Shown here: in pieces, positions 26,391-33,360 of the stretch
How the letters are laid out: every line of letters starts with the position of its first letter
Numbering within the stretch: the stretch's first letter is position 1
Assembly (NCBI GenBank): GCA_013151505.1
Contig: JAADID010000081.1
Span: forward strand, 1 to 33,360
DNA length: 33,360 nt
Direction of reading: 5' to 3'
From: Chlorobiota bacterium
GTDB lineage: Bacteria; Bacteroidota; Bacteroidia; Bacteroidales; F082
Position numbers and translations under genes: made by a program
Notes under the pieces: model-generated
Database searches by the model: none
Told to the model about the DNA's origin: nothing
Seen by the model: only the letters and a program-made list of their open reading frames with translations

Positions 26391-27854
26391 ATGAGCCAAA
26401 AGAAAAACATTAATGGAATTTATGAGTTATCGCTCGACAACTGGTCTGAAAAAGAAATGATCGCCAATGAGTTCACCAGTGTGCTTTCTAGACTGTTTTA
26501 CAGAAAGTCCATTGAACTGGTATTGTACCGTAACCAGTTGATTGACCGGAGTGCGAGTTTAATACTCTATTTGCACTCTTATGTTGAGAACCTTATTGAC
26601 AAGCCGCTGAAGATAGAGGATTCGCTCGAGCTGGCCAAAGCCATTCTTCATTCCAATATAGGGCCTTCCAAACTGGATATCGGACGACTTAACCTGGAAT
26701 GGATCGAAGAAAAGGACAACTATGTGGATTATGAGGATTTTATCAAACACAAACTGAAACATCTGCTTGGTTTCAAAACAAAATGGACCAAACCGACGGA
26801 TATTGTACTTTATGGGTTTGGACGTATCGGCCGGTTACTTGCACGCGAACTCATTATTCAGGGCAATGGAAAACAAATGAGGGTCAGGGCTATTGTGACA
26901 CGCGGTAACGACGAGATACAAATCATCAAACGGGCCTCGCTTTTCCGTCACGATTCGGTACACGGACCTTTCCGTGGCGTTGCTGTCGAGGACCCGGAAA
27001 ACAAACAATTTTTTATTAACGGCCACAGTGTGTTGATGCTGGCTGCGAGGAACCCGGAAGATATTGATTATACCCAATATGGCATTGAAGATGCCCTGCT
27101 GATTGATAATACCGGTATTTTCCGCGACCGCGAAGGACTGAGCAGACACCTGAAAGCCAAAGGTATCGCAAGGGTCTTGTTAACGGCTCCCGGAAAAGGA
27201 GACATCCCCAATGTCGTATTCGGGGTAAATGAAGACAGTGTGGACTGGAAAAATGAAAAAATATTTTCTGCAGCTTCCTGTACGACAAATGCAGCCGTGC
27301 CGATTCTGGCAGTTATTGAAAAAAACATCGGAATTGAAAAAGGCCACCTGGAAACCGTTCACTCTTACACAAACGACCAGAACCTGCTGGACAACTACCA
27401 CAAAAAATACAGAAGGGGACGTTCGGCACCGCTAAACCTGGTCATCACGGAAACAGGCGCTGCCAGTGCGGTAGCCAAGGCCATTCCTTCCCTGAAAAAC
27501 AAACTGACAGGTAATGCCATCCGCGTTCCCACACCCAATGTTTCGCTGGTGGTTATGACTCTTGAATTGAAAAGGGAAAGTTCCGTTGAAGAAATAAACG
27601 AGTTAATGAGAGCCGCCTCGCTGTCAGGCAATATGGTGGCACAGATCAGATATTCAACTTCAAATGACGCCGTATCCACCGATTTTATAAGTGAACCGGC
27701 AACGGCTGTTTTCGATAGCCTGGCAACTCAGGTATCACAGGATAAAAAGACAGCTATCGTTTATGTCTGGTACGATAACGAATTCGGCTATGCCCTTCAG
27801 GTGATCAGGGTAGCTAAAATGATGGCCGGGAAAAAACGCCCGACCTATTATTAA
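26391..27854 (+). CDS. gap: Glyceraldehyde-3-phosphate dehydrogenase, long form with ~130-aa N-terminal extension
   Basis: VLYGFGRIGRLLARELI...ENKQFFINGHSVLMLAARNPEDIDYTQYGIEDALLIDNTGIFRDREGLSRHLKAKGIARVLLTAPGKGDIPNVVFGVNE...SAASCTTNAAVPIL...WYDNEFGYALQVIR. Confidence 0.93.
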   Translation: MSQKKNINGIYELSLDNWSEKEMIANEFTSVLSRLFYRKSIELVLYRNQLIDRSASLILYLHSYVENLIDKPLKIEDSLELAKAILHSNIGPSKLDIGRLNLEWIEEKDNYVDYEDFIKHKLKHLLGFKTKWTKPTDIVLYGFGRIGRLLARELIIQGNGKQMRVRAIVTRGNDEIQIIKRASLFRHDSVHGPFRGVAVEDPENKQFFINGHSVLMLAARNPEDIDYTQYGIEDALLIDNTGIFRDREGLSRHLKAKGIARVLLTAPGKGDIPNVVFGVNEDSVDWKNEKIFSAASCTTNAAVPILAVIEKNIGIEKGHLETVHSYTNDQNLLDNYHKKYRRGRSAPLNLVITETGAASAVAKAIPSLKNKLTGNAIRVPTPNVSLVVMTLELKRESSVEEINELMRAASLSGNMVAQIRYSTSNDAVSTDFISEPATAVFDSLATQVSQDKKTAIVYVWYDNEFGYALQVIRVAKMMAGKKRPTYY

Positions 27855-28052
27855 CATCAGGACAGTAAACCGGATAATTAAATCATACTTTTTCGTAAAG
27901 GACTGGTTATCGGGTTTATTCGTTGTTGAAAAAATCATCTGACAACAAATAAAAGGACGTTTCTTTTATACGTATTTTGCCCGATTAATTAATTTCAGGC
28001 CGAAAGCTGGCATTTTAATGAATTTTAGGCAGAGAAACCATTTTCCAATGGG

Positions 28053-28060
28053 TAACTTTG
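28053..28060 (+). promoter_or_regulatory. Bacteroidetes -7-like box (TAACTTTG) upstream of pyrG
   Basis: TAACTTTG, 6 bp before the first 16-bp repeat unit. Confidence 0.55.
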
Positions 28061-28066
28061 CTGGAA

Positions 28067-29733
<1,667 letters not shown>

Positions 29734-29746
29734 TTCTGATTGACAG

Positions 29747-29785
29747 GAATCGGTTGAATCGGTTGAATTGGTTGAATCGGGGAAT
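29747..29785. repeat. 9-bp-period tandem repeat downstream of pyrG
   Basis: GAATCGGTT GAATCGGTT GAATTGGTT GAATCGGGG AATTGG. Confidence 0.75.
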
Positions 29786-29802
29786 TGGTTAATCAGGGAA
29801 CT

Positions 29803-29970
29803 TCAAACTTCAGACCCCTTTTTCTTATACCTTCCTGCTTTTTTCAGGGCCTGGCTCAACAGATATTCAATTTGTCCGTTTGTGCTGCGAAATTCATCCT
29901 GCGCCCATTTTTCAATGGCTTCCATCATTTCAGGATTGATCCTGAGGACAAATGCTTTCTTTTTCGGCAT
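29803..29970 (-). CDS. Small Arc/MetJ-type ribbon-helix-helix-like protein (55 aa; not in the supplied ORF track)
   Basis: Manual minus-strand translation: MPKKKAFVLRINPEMMEAIEKWAQDEFRSTNGQIEYLLSQALKKAGRYKKKGSEV*. Starts 2 nt after the stop of the upstream membrane-protein gene. Confidence 0.8.
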   Translation of the reverse strand: MPKKKAFVLRINPEMMEAIEKWAQDEFRSTNGQIEYLLSQALKKAGRYKKKGSEV

Positions 29971-29972
29971 AA

Positions 29973-30503
29973 TTAATATTCCTTCATCATTTTATCCATC
30001 GCCCGGCGCAACGCATCACCCCGCTGTGTTCCGAAAAGTACTTTTTTGCCATTCTTAAGATACAATTGTAATCCGGTCTTTCCTTTGACATTGTACGCTT
30101 TTCCTGCTTTGCCCGTTCCCTGCCGGACACCCCACCCGCCATATTCGCGAAGCGGTTTGTACTGTCTTACCTCGTATCTTTCGATCTCTTCTTTAGCAAT
30201 CTTTTTTTCTTTGTTGATAATCGGCGGGTAGCGGTAGTAAAAACCACCTTCTCTTATTTCTGTAATCAGTTTTATTTTTGCCAATAAAAAAAAGATCAGT
30301 CCGAATACCAATATCTCCAACCCCATGCTGATAAGCAACGATTTAGCTGCTTCCGTTTCAAAAACCGATGTGTTTTCCGGAATGGGTACCTGATAATAAA
30401 AATAAAGTTGAGGTATGAATGAAGCAAGAAATGCACTGATTAAAAGCAACCAAATCCACGGGCTTGTGAAACGTTGTTCTTCTTTAAAAAATATTCTATC
30501 CAT
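29973..30503 (-). CDS. Membrane protein with two predicted TM helices and a C-terminal soluble domain
   Basis: Two hydrophobic segments (WIWLLLISAFLASFIPQLYFYY; LLISMGLEILVFGLIFFLLAKI) and a C-terminus YGGWGVRQGTGKAGKAYNVKGKTGLQLYLKNGKKVLFGTQRGDALRRAM. Confidence 0.75.
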   Translation of the reverse strand: MDRIFFKEEQRFTSPWIWLLLISAFLASFIPQLYFYYQVPIPENTSVFETEAAKSLLISMGLEILVFGLIFFLLAKIKLITEIREGGFYYRYPPIINKEKKIAKEEIERYEVRQYKPLREYGGWGVRQGTGKAGKAYNVKGKTGLQLYLKNGKKVLFGTQRGDALRRAMDKMMKEY

Positions 30504-30549
30504 TTTTTTATCAAAGCCGTTTAAAACCTAAAAATATGACTTAATCCGA

Positions 30550-31401
30550 TTAATATATGCTGCCGGTATTTATAACCGGCGCAACATCCTTATCCGAAGT
30601 CAGCACGACCATCAGGTTGCTCACCATTGTTGCTTTCCTTTCTTCATCAAGGTCAATGATCTGTTTTTTTGATAAAGAATCCAGCGCCATTTCCACCATG
30701 CCCACAGCCCCTTCAACGATCTTGGTTCTTGCCGCAACAATGGCTGCTGCCTGCTGGCGTTTCAGCATGGCACCTGCAATCTCCTGTGCATAGGCAATGT
30801 AATTGATCCTGGCCTCTATGACTTCAATCCCGGCGATGGCCAGGCGTTCGGCAATTTCATTTTCCAGCATTTGGTTGACCTCTTCTCCCCCGCCACGCAG
30901 CGTAAGTTCTGCAGCTTCCACTTCAAAATTATCGTAAGGATAATGGCCTGCCAGTTTACGTACAGCCGCTTCACTCTGTATATCCACAAAATGAACGTAA
31001 TCGTCCACGTCAAAAGAAGCTTTAAAGGTATCGCGAACGCGCCAGACCAAAACAACTCCGATCATGATCGGGTTTCCGATCTTATCGTTAACTTTGATGG
31101 GATCGCTGTCCAGGTTGCGTGCCCGGAGTGAAATATTTTTTTTGACAATAAACGGGTTTACCCAGAAAAATCCGTTTTTTCGGATGGTCCCTTTATAGGC
31201 CCCGAATAAAATAAGCACCCTGGATTCATTGGGATTGATGATTACAAATCCCGGAAGAAAAAACACGCCGATAATGAGAAAGACAATGAGCCAGATCATT
31301 TTCATAAAAATGATGCCCAGTACGGGGCCGATGATGAGTACTAATGCAAACAGCAGCATCAGATAACCCGAAGCCGGTTGATATTCTTTTTCGTTTTTCA
31401 T
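30550..31401 (-). CDS. SPFH (band 7/prohibitin homology) domain protein
   Basis: PGFVIINPNESRVLILFGAYKGTIRKNGFFWVNPF...VVLVWRVRDTFKASFDVDDYVHFVDIQSEAAVRKLAGHYPYD...AGIEVIEARINYIAYAQEIAGAMLKRQQAAAIVAARTKIVEGAVGMVEMAL. Confidence 0.93.
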   Translation of the reverse strand: MKNEKEYQPASGYLMLLFALVLIIGPVLGIIFMKMIWLIVFLIIGVFFLPGFVIINPNESRVLILFGAYKGTIRKNGFFWVNPFIVKKNISLRARNLDSDPIKVNDKIGNPIMIGVVLVWRVRDTFKASFDVDDYVHFVDIQSEAAVRKLAGHYPYDNFEVEAAELTLRGGGEEVNQMLENEIAERLAIAGIEVIEARINYIAYAQEIAGAMLKRQQAAAIVAARTKIVEGAVGMVEMALDSLSKKQIIDLDEERKATMVSNLMVVLTSDKDVAPVINTGSIY

Positions 31402-31560
31402 GATTTTAATTTTAAGTGATATTATTTTGATATTGCAATAATACTACTTTTTTTATCGTTTGTCAAGTATTTCTCCTAAAAAAATTTAACCCTGATATCC
31501 AAATCTTAAAGGATTAAGTAAAACGGAAGCAGTTTCTTTATGATAATTTATAAAACTGAC

Positions 31561-31568
31561 TAACTTTG
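31561..31568 (+). promoter_or_regulatory. Bacteroidetes -7-like box (TAACTTTG) upstream of yidC
   Basis: TAACTTTG 33 bp upstream of the ATG at 31601. Confidence 0.55.
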
Positions 31569-31600
31569 CACCCCTGTTTTTATATTTATACTGACTGTTG

Positions 31601-33360
31601 ATGAATAGAAATACGATCACCGGTTTTATTTTAATTGCTGCCATCATGATCGCTTACACGGTCTGGATGACGCCTTCAAAAGAAGAGCTGGCCAGGAAGA
31701 AAGAGATACAGGATTCCATTAACCGGGTTCAGCAAATAGAGGCGCAAAAGGAGCAGGCAAAACAAAAAAAACAGGCCGAGTTAACCACGCAAACCCCGCC
31801 GGCAGAAGTTAATGAAGAACCGGCAGCTTCAGCGCAGGAACAAACTACCGTTACAAGCGACTTTACAGAATGGCAGAAGAAATATGCCAACTTCGCTCAT
31901 GCGGCAATGGGCAAACAGGATACCATCACCATTGAGACCGATCTTGCCGTTTATAAAATAAGTAAAAAAAGCGGTTTTATCGTTGATGCCGTTTTGAAAA
32001 ACTATAAAACCTGGGATTCTTTACCACTCCGGCTTTTCGAACCGGAATATAACAAGTTCGGTTTGACTTTCTTTGCCAGTAACAGGGTGATCAATACAAA
32101 CGACCTTTATTTTACTCCTTCCGACTCTTCTTCACACCATTTTAGTGTGAACGGCGAAAACAGCTTTCAATTCAGCATGCGTCTTTATACGGATGATGAT
32201 GCCGGCAACCCCAATCCTGACAGCTACATTGAATACCTGTATGATTTTAAAGGTGATGATTACATGTTTGATTTTACCATTAACCTGGTCAATATGAGGG
32301 GTATCATTCCGGCAAACATCAATACGATGGAGTTGTACTGGGATGCCGATCTGATTCAGCAGGAGCACAGTATTGACCGGTTTAACGGCTCAACCATTTA
32401 TTATAAATATTACCATGATGACGTGGACTACCTCTCCGAAACAAAAGACGACGAAGAGCAGATCAGTACACGATTGAGATGGATTTCATTCAAACAGCGG
32501 TTTTTCTCATCCACACTCATTGCAAAACAATTTTTCGAAGGAGGCAGCCTTAAGACCTACGAACTGGAAAACAAGCCTTACGTGAATTACCTCAAAACGA
32601 TGGAAGCCAGTCTGGACATTCCCATCAATCCCACGGCAAACACTTCCATTCCGATGTCATTTTACATGGGCCCCAACAAATTCAAAATACTCAAGTCCTA
32701 CAACCTTGAACTGGAGCGTCAGATACCCATTGGCTGGAGTTTTTTCCTGCTGGCATGGATAAACCAGTACATCGTAATCCCTGTGTTTGACTGGCTTGGA
32801 GGGTACGGGTGGAATTACGGCATCGTCATTCTGGTTCTGACCATTATGCTAAAGGTCGTCCTTTTCCCGATTGCTTACAAGACTTACATGTCGTCAGCTA
32901 AAATGAGGGTGTTGAAACCCGAGGTGGACGAAATAAATAAAAAATTCCCGAAAAAAGAGGATGCCATGAAAAAGCAGCAGGCAGTCATGGCGCTTTATAA
33001 AAAAGCAGGAGCCAATCCGGCGTCAGGATGTGTGCCCATGCTGTTGCAGATGCCCATTTTGTTTGCCATGTTCCGCTTTTTCCCTTCTTCCATCGAATTG
33101 CGTCAGCAGTCGTTCCTGTGGGCACATGACCTGTCAAGTTACGATTCCATACTCGACCTGCCCTTTAAAATACCGTTCTATGGTGATCACGTCAGTTTGT
33201 TTACACTGCTGATGACCATTTCCACCGTCATGTACACTTACCTGAATAATCAGATGATGGGCCAGCAGTCAGCACAAATGCCCGGAATGAAGACCATGAT
33301 GTATTTGATGCCTATTCTGTTCCTCGGTATTTTCAATAATTACGCATCGGGACTGAGTTA
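31601..33360 (+). CDS. yidC: Membrane protein insertase YidC, 3' truncated by the window edge
   Basis: MNRNTITGFILIAAIMIAYTVWMTPSKEELARKKEIQDSI...; later WGIVILVLT-like 'NYGIVILVLTIMLKVVLFPIAYKTYMSSAKMRVLKPEVDEINKKFP' and 'GCVPMLLQMPILFAMFRFFPSSIELRQQSFLWAHDLSSYDSI'. Absent from the ORF track because no stop is reached. Confidence 0.93.
   Translation, partial: MNRNTITGFILIAAIMIAYTVWMTPSKEELARKKEIQDSINRVQQIEAQKEQAKQKKQAELTTQTPPAEVNEEPAASAQEQTTVTSDFTEWQKKYANFAHAAMGKQDTITIETDLAVYKISKKSGFIVDAVLKNYKTWDSLPLRLFEPEYNKFGLTFFASNRVINTNDLYFTPSDSSSHHFSVNGENSFQFSMRLYTDDDAGNPNPDSYIEYLYDFKGDDYMFDFTINLVNMRGIIPANINTMELYWDADLIQQEHSIDRFNGSTIYYKYYHDDVDYLSETKDDEEQISTRLRWISFKQRFFSSTLIAKQFFEGGSLKTYELENKPYVNYLKTMEASLDIPINPTANTSIPMSFYMGPNKFKILKSYNLELERQIPIGWSFFLLAWINQYIVIPVFDWLGGYGWNYGIVILVLTIMLKVVLFPIAYKTYMSSAKMRVLKPEVDEINKKFPKKEDAMKKQQAVMALYKKAGANPASGCVPMLLQMPILFAMFRFFPSSIELRQQSFLWAHDLSSYDSILDLPFKIPFYGDHVSLFTLLMTISTVMYTYLNNQMMGQQSAQMPGMKTMMYLMPILFLGIFNNYASGLS

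Noticed and set aside
26391-27854. N-terminal extension of GAPDH considered as a novel fused domain
   Set aside because: Long ~480-aa GAPDH forms are already known in Bacteroidetes and some Gammaproteobacteria, so not treated as new.
29768-30058. 96-aa plus-strand ORF
   Set aside because: Antisense to the RHH and membrane-protein genes, which have better coding evidence.

Overview
Chromosomal window from a Bacteroidetes-type genome (T9SS C-terminal sorting domain, TAnnTTTG promoter boxes, dapF/degP/rpoD and pyrG/yidC neighbourhoods). I support about 25 protein-coding genes: a 12-unit LVIVD-repeat T9SS protein (5' truncated), a cpYpsA/SLOG protein, a PiT transporter, prolyl oligopeptidase, aroK, class II aldolase, rlmD, a frameshifted OprO/P-like porin, nnrDE, a solo groES, a Trx-like/glutaredoxin fusion, an ICMT-like methyltransferase, citrate lyase citD/citE/citF, DUF2279, a phosphohexomutase, mltG, a GNAT protein, dapF, degP-like, rpoD, gap, pyrG, a small RHH protein absent from the ORF track, a membrane protein, an SPFH protein and yidC (3' truncated). 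I saw no rRNA, tRNA, CRISPR array, intact transposase or prophage. The main leads are: (1) a two-copy dispersed multi-hairpin element with inverted-repeat ends (2045-2189 and 18190-18396); (2) a 20-nt 9+2+9 hairpin seen three times, with a compensatory base-pair change, once just upstream of citF; (3) an exact 10-bp tandem duplication that breaks a citD-citE fusion frame; (4) an exact 16-bp tandem duplication at the pyrG start that creates an overlapping upstream mini-ORF; (5) a one-base frameshift beside a G5 tract in the porin; (6) an SPFH / membrane protein / RHH cassette inverted between pyrG and yidC. All family calls come from motif recognition only; no database search was run.
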